From Ustulina deusta (lineage: Eukaryota > Ascomycota > Sordariomycetes > Xylariales > Xylariaceae): 64,000 nucleotides of DNA. The stretch is taken from contig JAJNNX010000012.1 of assembly GCA_023159155.1 (NCBI GenBank), positions 434,001 through 498,000 on the forward strand. The letters run 5' to 3'. Of this stretch, positions 27,451-37,806 are shown piece after piece; position 1 is the first letter of the stretch; every line of letters begins with the position of its first letter. A program made the position numbers and the translations under genes. The notes under the pieces are model-generated. The model was not told where the DNA came from. It saw only the letters and a list, made by a program, of their open reading frames with translations, and searched no databases.

Positions 27451-30400
27451 GGTAGTAGGGTTTTATATTAGCGAAGTTTTTTAGCTACGCTAGAAAATAT
27501 TGCTAATTAGACCTTTGGTATTTTGTAGGAACAGCGCTAATTTTAGTACTGTTAAGGATTTTGGTGGTATGCGCTGCACTGGACTAACAATTCCAAGCGC
27601 ACGGATAATAAATAGGAAGGAAGGTGTCAGTTCTATGTCAATCGTCAGCGCAACTGACACTAACGAAAGGCGGCTGCAATAGTCTGGGACGCAGTGGTAC
27701 CTTTGTGCTGTAAGTGTTGGTTTACACAAAGGAGGGGTTTTCGTCAGCCTTACCCACCTAAAGGGGAAAGAGATTGGGGGAGACTCGCTATTACAATCTC
27801 TCGTTACATGATACCTCTGGGTTCAAAGTACATTTAGGTACTGCGGCAGGTATCCAGAATAGGTGTATGCGCTTTCCTATTTAGGCCATAGGAATGTCCA
27901 GCGACAATTTTGGACCAAGGAAACCTTTGTTCCACTCAGTTGTACCTCCTTCGCTAAAAACGAAAGCATAAACCAACCCAGCCACACCTACCAACCCACC
28001 CATACAGACCTAGCCATACTATCTAACTGCAGCCGTTCCTCCTTCCGTTAAAAACGAGGGCATTCAGGCCTGGGTGGTGTATCGGCCCCTGACCCCAAGC
28101 ATAGCCCCAAGCACAGCCCCCAATCCTACCGTAAGCATAGCCTCCCTCCTTTAAAATCATTTATATCGACAGTGTAAAAGCCCCGGAATTTTAAAAATGA
28201 CATTACTTTCTTCTTGTTGGATTACTCAATCTTCATCAATCTCATCATGTCTGCTCCCCTCGGCTTTGATAATATTCTGTTTATTCTGAGAAGTTGTCGT
28301 TCTGGAGTTCGATTCCTCGCATCTCTCTTTAAGCCAAAAAATCCCCGAAAAGAACCAGAGCGAAAATAGGATTGTGGCCGGGCCGTCTTTTCTGGTATGT
28401 TCGTTGGGACGACCATGACGTCTGTACATTGGAGAGCATGTGATGAATATGGCCCAATCTCTCGAGCCCAAGTTCAAAGCGTCCAGCTGACACTGGCAAC
28501 AGGCATACTACCGGGCCAAGTAGTATACCGAGATGCCAATACCCCAGGATAGTGTTGGTTCATGATGCCGTTCATCCCATGGCTCCCTGTAAGTCTTCAT
28601 CTCCCTGTCGTGAGCGGGGCCTGCTGGTCTCTAAGGGCCATAACTAACAATGCTTTGCAGTCCGAGGAGAAGGGTGCACGCAGTTCAAGATTTTATCCGA
28701 AGCGCTTAGCCATATTGATATTCAAGACTCAACAAATATCTCGCCTACGCTAGGGTCATATCGACTGGAAATTCTGGCGTGCGGGCACGCGGCGATTATA
28801 TTATCGAGGAACGCAATAATCAGCAGGCCCATAGAACGATGTTGCTTGGGACCACGCAGCGGAACTAGCTGCCGGTACGAATGTTTTATCAGATAATTGC
28901 AAGCCTTGGGCGGGTGGGCTGAATCGCCCTTTAGATGCAATAACCTCATCACTACTTTGCAATAATTCGGGCTCGGGAACTCTGTGTGCGAAATGCGAGG
29001 AATTTGCTCGGGGTTAGCTAATGATAGTAAAGAAAAGATTAGGACTAGGAAAGGAGATCAGGTTGTTTTGGTGCAATAATCGTGAGGGCTTCGGTAACTC
29101 GTTGACTAGATAGTTAATCATTCCCAATGAGAATGATAGTTTTAAAGGGGCAAACGTCCACAAATAGAAGAATATAGGTTCAGACCGGCAGACCCGGATT
29201 CGCTCGATGCCTCTTCGTTGAGATCGCCACCATCGTTGTTGGCCTCAGCTTCTGCTAGCTCTGCATCTAGCAGTACACTATTGCCCCTAGAAATAGCTTC
29301 TTTACGAGTGTGAGCGCGATCGTCCTCAGCCATCGTCTCACCCAACTCCCACTAGCAAGGAGACCATTTCTTCGAGACAGAAGCATATCGGCAGCGTCTT
29401 GTATAACGTTAATGGAAACAAGTCGCTTTGCGTGCCGCGGACTTAATATCAATATCACGGACTTCAGTTAAGCCGTCGAGGGGTTTTCGGTTCACGCAGA
29501 GGCAGCTCCTGGGATATAGCGCTAGCACCAAAGAACTAGGAGTGTTGAAGCGAGCGAGTGGCTGTAGATAATTACAACTTACAACATGTGGAAGGAGAGC
29601 ATCTCCTCTTCGACACTAAGAAGTCGGCTGTGCGCATAATGGGAGAGAACTGAAAAAAAAAATTGAAAGAAATAAAAGAGAGGGAGGGATAGCGCTGTAG
29701 TATTGAACAGATATGAAATGTCTAGATAAATAATAAATACAGATGCAAAAGAGGGTGGTACATCTAAAAAGAGCAAAAACTAAAAAAAAGCTAGACCTGG
29801 AATCGAATTCCAAGTCTTACGAAAAACTGCACCGTCGGCGAATTCTAGTTGTCAAGTACGGGTGCCGCCAATTCCCGCTCCAATTCGGAAAACACCTTTG
29901 CAGTTTGTTCATACCATCGAGTCACCCAGGGATACGTCCTTTGTTACGGGGTCTGGTTGAAGACTTGGCCACTTATTGTCAAATATAAGGCCTACACATG
30001 TGTGGTCTTCTGCGGCAACGGCCATATGTTTGCTAGTCCGTAGCTATGTACCCATGTACCCTCAGAACTCCTAGCTTGTACCTTGTTGACTGTTTTTGCC
30101 TTGAAGTGTACTTGAAGCTGCCCAGTGGTTATACGAAACTCAGAAGGCCCAACTCCTGCAAGACCCTAACCATCCTCGGTCTACCATCTCGCCTACGCGA
30201 GTTGCTGTTAGCAAGTCTACCGCGTATCGCCAGCTTGGGGCCCTTAAGAACGGCAAGCCCAATACCAGCACTGGCTCTAGAGTCGGTCGTCCGGACTTCG
30301 GTTGCTGTTTCTGAGTCTCTGTGGACGATATGACGAGATATCGCCACATCACGAATGGAAACGAGCTCTCAACATCGCCCCCCCTTACACACTGCCAAAA

Positions 30401-31584
30401 CCTGGAGCACTGCAGCGTGAGTATAACTGCCTCGGCATTCAGATTGGAATGTCTGTTGTGTCTACCTATCGATACTGGTGAGTGAGCTTCTGACATTGCG
30501 CCTTCTTGGACTAGAACAGCGACTGCTGTCGCTCGACGGCGCTACCGCTTGCTTGATGTGCCTTCAGGCATGTAGGTCGTGTCACTACCGAGGAGTTGCT
30601 TGTATACTCAATAAGTTTCGCCAGAATATGGTATGAAGGTGATAAACGAGCAGCGAACTCCCTCCATCTTGTGTTGAGGCTACGGGTCCGCTAACCAAAC
30701 TCCAATATCGTAGGAAGTGGCAGCACGATATTAGTCTATCAAACTCGAGGCCAAGTCCAACCGAATATGCACACGCAAGGCCGGGAAGACCGACAAAAGT
30801 GGGTAAGAGATGACGTCCGTCCGTCTGAGCTGGGTATTGTAGAAGGCTTCAGGCACCCAGAATCCGCTAGCGAGCAAGCAGTCCTTCCGGCCAATTATGC
30901 GCTATGACATGACCAACCCATATCGCGTTTCCAATATCCGCCTCCGATAGTATTCCGATGATTTGATCTGGTACCGGAGACCCTGCCCGGCTCTGGTCTT
31001 GGTACTTGGCACTTGGCACTTGGCGTACACATCAGGCAGGTCACCTCAGATAAGAACAGCTCCAGCTGCGTTCTTGGACTTGGGTGGGAAAGGCAATGCA
31101 TTTGCCAAGTGCTTCGTTAGATTGCATCTTCGGTCTTTTAGCTTGGCCCTGCGCCGGTCACGAACCGTCTAATATAGACTTTACTAGGTGTTCACGTCGG
31201 TCGAAAAAAGGAATACCACCTATCGTCGACAACTACAGGGCGAAGCCGTTGTTGACATATGGGCAACCAATTGCACACAGCTCCACGCAAGAGAAGATTT
31301 CCCCGCTAGTTTGGAGTCTAGATAGACTGGGCATTGACTCGGGGTATAGGCCAAGATAGTAGCATCAGGCCCCTTGCCATGGAGCTGGATCGCTGGTTTT
31401 TCATCCAAGTATTTAATCATGGCCCCTGCCGTGCAGTTTTTGGTTCCTGGGCTGGGACGTTCTCACTCCGACCTCGATTCCTCCACCCCTAGGTCAATCG
31501 CATACGTCGTGGGTTAGGGTGGATTGATAGGCTTAGGTTATTATCGGGAGTTGCTCTTTCCTCACTCTTGTCGTATCAGTTATC
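27451..31584. other. Gene-poor segment, mostly without recognisable genes
   Basis: GC-balanced DNA with many short frames, none long or recognisable. Seen within it: two diverged direct repeats around CCTCCTTCGCTAAAAACG (27946) and CCTCCTTCCGTTAAAAACG (28036); a near-palindrome at 29791-29813; a short ACTTGGC repeat near 31007-31023; and a decayed coding-like stretch at 30320-30960, listed separately. The left part (27451-27760) is the transition from the AT-rich block. Confidence 0.55.
30320..30960 (+). pseudogene. Possible decayed coding region, family unknown
   Basis: One plus-strand frame keeps protein-like text for about 640 bp, broken by stops. It includes HEWKRALNIAPPYTLPKPGA and QREYNCLGIQIGMSV, then, after stops, VGSGSTILVYQTRGQVQ and DDVRPSELGIVEGFRHP, then EQAVLPANYAL. 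Several stops can be explained by C-to-T changes (TAA from CAA, TGA from CGA). Residue composition is mixed and polar, unlike random frames nearby. I cannot name the family, and the limits are approximate. It could be a lightly RIP-mutated repeat or a dead gene. Confidence 0.28.
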
Positions 31585-33373
31585 ATGAAGGGAATTAACT
31601 CTGCGATGGCTATCACGGCCGCTGGCCTGTTTGCCACGAATTGCAACGCTGAGCCTCTCCCTTACGGCTCCAAGTGCAAGCTTCCTCTCGTGAAGGATGT
31701 AAGGCTCATATGACTTGCCGATAATCGGCAGTGAAAGGATGGCATGATGGGCTGACCAATTTGTCAATAGAAACCACTCGTTAACTCCATCCACCTTAAG
31801 GATCTCATGAAGTGCGCCCAGGATCTCGAGGACATTGCTTACGCGACATCCGCCCGTAACCGAGTAAGTTGTCGTAGCTCCCCCTTTTTGCAACATGTTG
31901 AATGGAATAACTCATTACATCTGTGCAGGTACATGGCTCAGAGGGTCATAAGAACACTGTCAAGTATTTTAAGGACACACTCGAGACCCTTGGTGACTAC
32001 TACCAAATTGAGCTCCAGGAGTACGCTACAGAGGTTACGCTCGCGTCTGCTAATGAGTTCTCGGTTAACGGTATCGATTTTGCCACCGAATCGTTCGAGT
32101 TTGGCAATAATGGCACCTGGACAGACGTGCCTCTGGTCAATGTAGCGAATCTTGGTTGCAACCCAGTAAGTCATCAATGATGATGACCGCGTTTTCGTGT
32201 CCGTTCGTCGATTCTATATGTTCATGCGAGAAGACATATCTTCGAAATGGCAAAGGCTTATATATTGTGCATATACTGACACAAATGCAGGAGGATGTTC
32301 CCGACGGCGTTGTTGGTAATGTAGCGCTCATTGGTCGAGGTGAATGCACCTTCGTTCAGAAGATCACCAATGCTGGTGCAAAGGGTGCTGTCGCGGCTAT
32401 GATCTATAACAATGCCGAAGCTGGGGTCGCCTCGGGCACTCTCAGCGACGTCAACGACCTTATTCCCTTGGGCGGCCTCACCCGGGCTGATGGTTTGGCG
32501 CTGGCTGCGCGCATCGAAGCAGGCGAGACGGTCACCAGCTCAGGCAACTTCTGGGCATACGTAGCTCTCGCCACAAGCCATAACGTTATCGCCACCTCGA
32601 AGCACGGTGACCCGAACAACGTCCTGTTCCTAGGCGCTCACTCGGACTCCGTGGACAAAGGCCCCGGCATCAATGACAATGGTAGTGGTTCCTGCGGTAT
32701 CTTGACTATTGCCAAGGCACTCTCCAAGTGGCGAACAAATGCCCAGGTGAAGTTTGCTTGGTGGACCGCTGAAGAGGAAGGCCTCCTGGGTGCTGAGCAC
32801 TTCGTTAACACCTCGACCCCTGAGGATCTCGCCAAGATCCGTCTATATCTGAATTTCGACATGATCGCGTCTCCCAACTACTATCTCGGCATCTACGATG
32901 GTGACGGAAGTCGCTTCAACCTAAGCGGACCCCCTGGTTCCGATGTTGCAGAGAAGCTGTTTGAAGACTGGTTTGCCTCCAAGAACTTGACCACTTTTGG
33001 AGCCGAGTTCAACGGTCGCAGTGATTACGGCCCGTTTCTGGATGCTGGCGTTCCCTGCAGCGGCCTCGATACTGGGGCTGATGGTGTCAAGACAGAGGAC
33101 GAGGTGGCAATCTACGGCGGAATCGCCGGCGAACAGTACGACCAGAACTACCACTCTGCAGGGGATAACGTGAGCAACCTTGCCGAATTCCCCTTTGAGG
33201 TCAACGCCAAGGCTATTGCTCACGTCGTGGCAACTTATGGCAGAAGCTGGAAGGGCTTCCCAGCACGTCTGCCTTCAAATTCCACGGTCCTTGCTCGTCG
33301 CCACCTGCATTCCCGCAGCTCTGGTGCCCCTAAGAAGCACGCTTGTGGTGTGAAAGACGTGCTGGAGTACTAA
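31585..33373 (+). CDS. Secreted/vacuolar M28 aminopeptidase (aminopeptidase Y-like) with PA domain
   Basis: Zinc exopeptidase that removes N-terminal residues from peptides. Four exons: 31585-31698, 31771-31863, 31929-32165 and 32291-33373 (introns GTAAGG..TAG, GTAAGT..CAG, GTAAGT..CAG), joining to 508 residues, normal for fungal aminopeptidase Y / LAP2-type enzymes. Residues 1-22 form a signal peptide (MKGINSAMAITAAGLFATNCNA). A PA domain occupies roughly residues 125-245 (VALIGRGECTF). The M28 domain shows the expected metal and catalytic residues: His265 in LGAHSDS, Asp277 in GINDNGSG, Glu309-Glu310 in WTAEEEG, Asp338 in LNFDM and His436 in YHSAGD. The C-terminus is basic and carries one Cys. 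It stands alone between a gene-poor region and a pseudogene cluster, so context says nothing about regulation. Extracellular or vacuolar targeting is inferred from the signal peptide. Confidence 0.95.
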
Positions 33374-33538
33374 CGTAACCTGTAGAGATAATACTTTTTA
33401 GAAATCAGAAGAGGGGACAAGATGGGAAACAGTCATTGCTTTATCCTTTCTAAATGCACAAATGTACTTTATATGCATATAATCTTATCTTACATATCTA
33501 TTTAGGTATACCCATGTTGGAGGGGTCACCTTGAAACG

Positions 33539-33565
33539 CTACCTAAAGGTTCCTACTTTAGGTAG
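33539..33565. terminator. Inverted repeat downstream of the aminopeptidase
   Basis: CTACCTAAAG (33539-33548) and CTTTAGGTAG (33556-33565) are perfect reverse complements with a 7-nt loop, about 170 bp after the stop codon. In RNA this would be a stable hairpin in or near the 3' UTR. A function in 3'-end formation is only a guess; TACCTA-type repeats also recur elsewhere in this window (33571, 49887, 57737). Confidence 0.35.
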
Positions 33566-33570
33566 GCTAG

Positions 33571-33588
33571 TACCTACCTAGGTAGGTA
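33571..33588. repeat. 18-bp perfect palindrome TACCTACCTAGGTAGGTA
   Basis: Perfectly self-complementary sequence immediately after the 33539-33565 hairpin. It may be an extension of the same repeat family or a genome-wide dispersed motif; a genome-wide count would tell. Confidence 0.7.
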
Positions 33589-33755
33589 TCTGCACCCTGT
33601 GCAAGGTCAAGTTTAAACCAACCCTTTTGATGTCAATGTTCCTCTCAAACCACCGATTAGTCAACTTGTGAATAGGTGGAGAATCTTATTCTACCAACGC
33701 CTAAGAGTTACTAATAACAGTAATTTCTTGTGGCTAAGGAGAGTAACAAAACAAT

Positions 33756-33999
33756 ATGGAGGAGCTCTTTGCATCGCTTCCATCAGGTTGTCAGATTTGC
33801 TATCAGGTTTTCGGCAACCGTTCGGATCCAGCGATATTCATCGTCTCAGGACACAGTGCTGCTATGACACAGAAGGTGGATGAGATTGTCAAAGCTTCTT
33901 AGCCCGCCAGATGACCCCCACTTTGTCATTCGCTACGATCACCGAGACACAGGTTGCTCTACTACTTTCCTCTGGAACCCGACGGCGAAGGATGGCTAG
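33756..33999 (+). pseudogene. Alpha/beta-hydrolase fold protein, N-terminal fragment
   Basis: Starting at ATG 33756 the frame reads MEELFASLPSGCQICYQVFG and then SDPAIFIVSGHSAAMTQKVD, followed by EIVKAS and a stop. Shifting frame near 33890 continues with LLSPPDDPHFVIRYDHRDTG. Together these match the first strands of esterase/hydrolases of the aclacinomycin-methylesterase (RdmC)-like group, where FGDPxDPA, oxyanion-region HG/GH and VIRYDHRDTG are typical. The catalytic nucleophile elbow and everything after it are absent, and the frame ends in TAG at 33997. So this is a frameshifted, truncated fragment. It lies just upstream of two other pseudogenes. Confidence 0.7.
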
Positions 34000-34275
34000 G
34001 GCATATGTTTCGTGAGCTGCTCTCATTGGAGACACAGCAACACCGTATCCCTAGACGCCGACCCCATGTGGTATCTATTCGTAATAACAATGTCCTAAGC
34101 CGGTTCGAAGTGAGTATATGTGGTAACAAGCGTAGAATAGAATATCTACCTACAACTTGGTATCCAGTTCACCAACAATAACAGTCGACGGCGCGTAAGA
34201 CGAACATCCAAGCAAGAAGATCAAGTCGAGAGGTCACCACCATTCTTCGAATTTCTCCCCAGAATTCTGAGATAG

Positions 34276-35124
34276 GCTGTCGAAAAGTTGGCTCACGCCC
34301 CGTGCCCTGCGAGAACTCGACCGGCCACGAAGCCCACAACATTGGAAGAGGTATACTCGAAGGACCTTGCGCGGTTCGCAAGACACAGCGGTCCTGATCT
34401 CCGGCGTCTGAGAGGGGTATGCCTGGATATTGAACTTGCTATCGATGCGTAATGTTGTCCTGGTTGTCGCTGGTAATGCCGACATTCCGAACGAGGGCCA
34501 CCTTCCATTCACCAACTTCGAGTCACTAACTAAGAGACCACTGTTAAGCCGGTGCCCGACTATTTTGACGGAGCGAGAATGAGGGACGTCCACACCAAAG
34601 TGAGGAATGGCCTAAGTAAGAAAGTCATACCCACGAAGTGCGCGAATAATCCGGCAGCACCCAATTTCTTCCTTGAAGCCAAGGCTTATGCTTTAACAAG
34701 TGACCGGGAGACGTTCACCGATGGAGCGACCGCATTCAGGAATGCGAGAGACATGGCGAAGCAGCACAGAGACAAGTTCATGGATGCCGCCAACACACAT
34801 GCCAATACCCCGATCGGCCAAGACGATATCAATAACACAATTAAGATAGAACAGAACAATAGCTCAAGCTCTAGTATAGTGGTAAATGATCTAGGACATA
34901 TACCCCAACATGCGCATGATGAAATTCAGCGTGATATTTGGAATCAAAGCTTCAATAAAACACCTATCCTTCTCCGATATTTAGAGACAGACAAGAACTC
35001 CCAAAATGCAAGTCAAGAATCTGCGGCGTTGGATCTTGGTAATCCGTCGACAAGTTTTGTAACGAGCTTTACATCAAGCTTCAGCATAGAACAAGCTAGC
35101 TGTAAGCGCTCCAGGCAATCGTAG
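34276..35124 (+). pseudogene. Fungal family of unknown function (DUF7924-like), frameshifted and deleted
   Basis: Three consecutive pieces of one ancestral protein lie in shifting frames. First comes TTLEEVYSKDLARFARHSGP (34276-34450), then GNADIPNEGHLPFTNFESLT (from 34472), then VPDYFDGARMRDVHTKVRN with PAAPNFFLEAKA (from 34549). The last frame is open to 35124 for about 190 codons. After FFLEAKA it jumps to FTDGATAFRNARDMAKQHRD, which in the full-length family lies well downstream; the core after the PNFFLEAK motif is therefore deleted. The rest is Ser-rich low-complexity tail. The family is an abundant, often multicopy fungal group that I know as DUF7924-type; biochemical function is unknown. 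The surviving frame could still be expressed as a fragment, but I judge it dead. Confidence 0.6.
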
Positions 35125-35806
35125 AGTCCGCCATCAAGTTCTAAAAATAGTTACTCAGTCAAGAGCCGAATACGTCTTAGCACAGGTTATCGATCGGGCT
35201 ACAAATTAATATATTTCTAAAAAGTTCCACGCAGCTACCAACGTTTTATCAAGCAAAAATGTACTAACAAAATAGAAAGCTCTGGTTTTTTGGCACGTTC
35301 AACTAACAAGCCGCCGAGTTGAGTCATGGTCTCAGAAAGGGGTCCAAGACTCCAAGTCGTGGATACGCTTGGATCCGTGGCTTATATTAGTATGTAGGTC
35401 TCGCAGTTCCGCACCGGCGGTCGCGCAATGACGGCCGTCACCTAATGCGCCGTCACAGTTTTTGGAATTTATACAACTAGAAAATTAAAGTTCGATTATA
35501 TATATAGTTTCTAACTTGATGCATGGCCAGGAATAAGTGGAACTAACTGCGAAGTCTCAACTCCCAATAATATGATAGGGAGTAGTTCAAAATCAGACGA
35601 TTGCAAATAGGTAATTAAGATGTTGAGACCAGCCCGCTCGTCGTCCTCTCTAGGTACGTGCGGGGCTGAAGGGAGCAACACCCACAAGGCGATCTTTCCT
35701 GGCTCGGTATTCGATTTCCCATGTCCCTGTCCGTCCTGATGACTTCCAAACCAATCGCGTAAATATACTTAGTTGATTTGCGCTAATCATCCATCCTATC
35801 CCGCAG
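35125..35806. other. Intergenic
   Basis: No gene recognised. A likely 3' splice site with branch GCTAATC and CCGCAG ends at 35806 and leads into the FAD monooxygenase pseudogene. A short first exon could start at ATG 35621, but the reading phase across the intron does not fit cleanly. Confidence 0.4.
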
Positions 35807-37152
35807 TCAAACTCGCCGCGTATAGCCATCATCGGCGCCGGCCCAGCCGGCTTGGCGTTAGGGGTTCTCTTATCTCGACGCCGCACTCCGTTCACTATCT
35901 ACGAGTGCCGGCGGCGGCCCGAGGAGAGAGAGACGACGCGCAGCTGTCCGGGATGCTGGACCTGCATCCAGACACGGGGCTGGCTGCGCTGGAGGCCTGT
36001 GGTCTGACGAGCGAGTTCTGGGCCCGGAGCGTCGAGTGTGGAGAGGCTGTCGTCGTGGCTGATAAAGACGGCGCCGTGCTCTGGTCGATGGAAGACGCCG
36101 GCGGCCCCCAGCCTGAGATCTCGCGGCATGCCCTCACGAGACTTCTGCTCTCGAAACTGCTCGCGGGGTGCATTAGATGGGAGCACGGACTCGCCTCCGC
36201 ACGCTCTAGCATCGCGCCGGGATCCTCAGGTCCCGGCCATCAATACACCCTCCGGTTCGACGACCGCTCCGAGGGAAGGGATCTCCATGCTCCGCCAGAC
36301 GTGGAGGTGACAGCAGACCTAGTGGTCGGCGCAGACGGCGCCTGGTCGCGCACGTGGAGCAGTTTACTCGAGGCGCACAAGCCGGCGTGTCGGCGCGGTT
36401 CGATTTACAGCGGGGTGCAGATGATAACACTAGACGTAGCAGACCTGACGACGCGACGTCCCGAGCTGTCCGCGCTCGTGAGCCCGGGCTCGTTCATCGC
36501 GCTCGGAGGACGACTTGCTTGGGACGAAGGCGACGACGCAGAGTCTGCCGCCGCGCGTGATCAGGGGCATGCTTCTCGGCACTGCGTCGACTGATGCGGC
36601 GGGCGACAAGACGCGCAGCTGGAGGAATTTCAGCACCTGGGGGCCGCGACTCAAGGACCTCATCGGCGTCGCGCTCGATGACCTCACGCAGACGATGCGC
36701 GGGAACGAACCTTGACGTCAGAGGCCTGTACATGCGGCCTGTGGACGATCTTGCCTGGCTGCATCGCGCAGGCGTCACGCTGCTGGGTGACGCGGCGCAT
36801 TTGATGACTCCCTTCGCTGGCGAGGGCGTCAATCTGGCGCTCAGTGACGCGCTGGGTCTAGCTGGTGCGATCACGCGCGCTTGGGATGCTAGCATTGGGG
36901 CCAATGATGGGGATGACAGCTCCTACGATGACAGGCAGCACGCGTTTAGGACCATTGTAGACTCTCTGATCGAGGAAATCCGAGAAGGCCATGATTACGA
37001 AGGCGGAGGAGCCGGCTAAAGAAGTCTGGGATAATTTGCAGGTGTTTATCGGTGAAGACCGCAGCAAGGAAGGCTGCTGCTCTCTATCAAGCATGGTATT
37101 CTTAGCCTGTCTGTTGAGAAGAGCGCGATATGAGATGGTAGGTTATCGTTAA
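35807..37152 (+). pseudogene. FAD-dependent monooxygenase (PHBH/TetX-like), four frameshifts
   Basis: Class A flavin monooxygenases hydroxylate small aromatic or polyketide substrates using NAD(P)H and FAD. The pieces, in order: Rossmann motif AIIGAGPAGLALGVLLSRR (frame 2, from 35807); QLSGMLDLHPDTGLAALEAC through DLVVGADGAWSRT, the DG motif (frame 1, about 35930-36530); a middle segment with KDLIGVALDDLTQTM (frame 2, about 36530-36715); the second FAD motif VTLLGDAAHLMTPFAGEGVN (frame 3, about 36720-36985); and the C-terminal EEPAKEVWDNLQVFIGED (frame 1 again). All characteristic blocks are present and collinear, so this was a near-complete gene that lost its frame at least four times through small indels. 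GC content is high and there is no RIP pattern. An assembly-level indel problem in a GC-rich stretch is the main alternative to true pseudogenisation. The first exon upstream of 35807 is not resolved. Confidence 0.82.
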
Positions 37153-37806
37153 GGCAAGTACTGTGCAGACAGTTCTGTAATTATTGTGTATCATACGAGA
37201 CTTTTTCGCCTTGCTAAATAGCCATCCTCTCCCTCCCCAACTCACCAAATGCACGGCTCATCCTCTTTTCTGATTGAAGGATAGCACGCAGTTTACACCG
37301 ACCTTTGCCTTCTGTCTCTCTTTTTCTCTGCAGCTACTCCCATAAGCTTACATTAGGCCATGTAGCATGCAAATGGCACGGCTGGTGTAGAGGGCTAAGT
37401 CGGTTTGTGGTGCCATCCCGTGGCTCTGGTGTGTTGAACTGTATGCCAATAGCTGACGAGAAGACTAGTTTTGCGCGTTTTCGTGACATATCATAATGTG
37501 CAGACTGCTCGTTGCTCCAATTTGAGAAGCGGGCGTGTGTACGTGAGAGTCATACAAAAGTCGATGAGTTTGTGTGTGAACCTGGGAGCTTGAGGCTCCA
37601 GCTCGTATTAAGAATAATTTTCGAACCCAAACATACCATACATGTCTACCGCATTGAATTGTACCATAACCCCAGACGCCGCTCATGCATGTCATTGAGA
37701 ACCCAAGCTTTTCCTGTGCTGTCGCTGCATGCTCGTATTTCATGCTGCCATCTCTACTTGACTCGATGAGTATCGAAAGCGCATCAAATTACCACCGAGC
37801 ATTATT
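37153..37806. other. Intergenic (3' flank of eIF3e)
   Basis: Short opposing frames overlap here at 37465-37769; none has family features. This stretch should hold the 3' UTR of the minus-strand eIF3e gene. No RNA gene seen. Confidence 0.5.

Noticed and set aside
29785..29820. tRNA-like 3' half on the minus strand (TTCGATTCC followed by a T-run)
   Set aside because: The T-arm does not pair correctly, no matching acceptor or D-arm exists upstream, and the sequence is better described as a near-palindrome.
36494..36904. 136-codon minus-strand frame
   Set aside because: High-GC antisense shadow of the FAD monooxygenase pseudogene; no family features.
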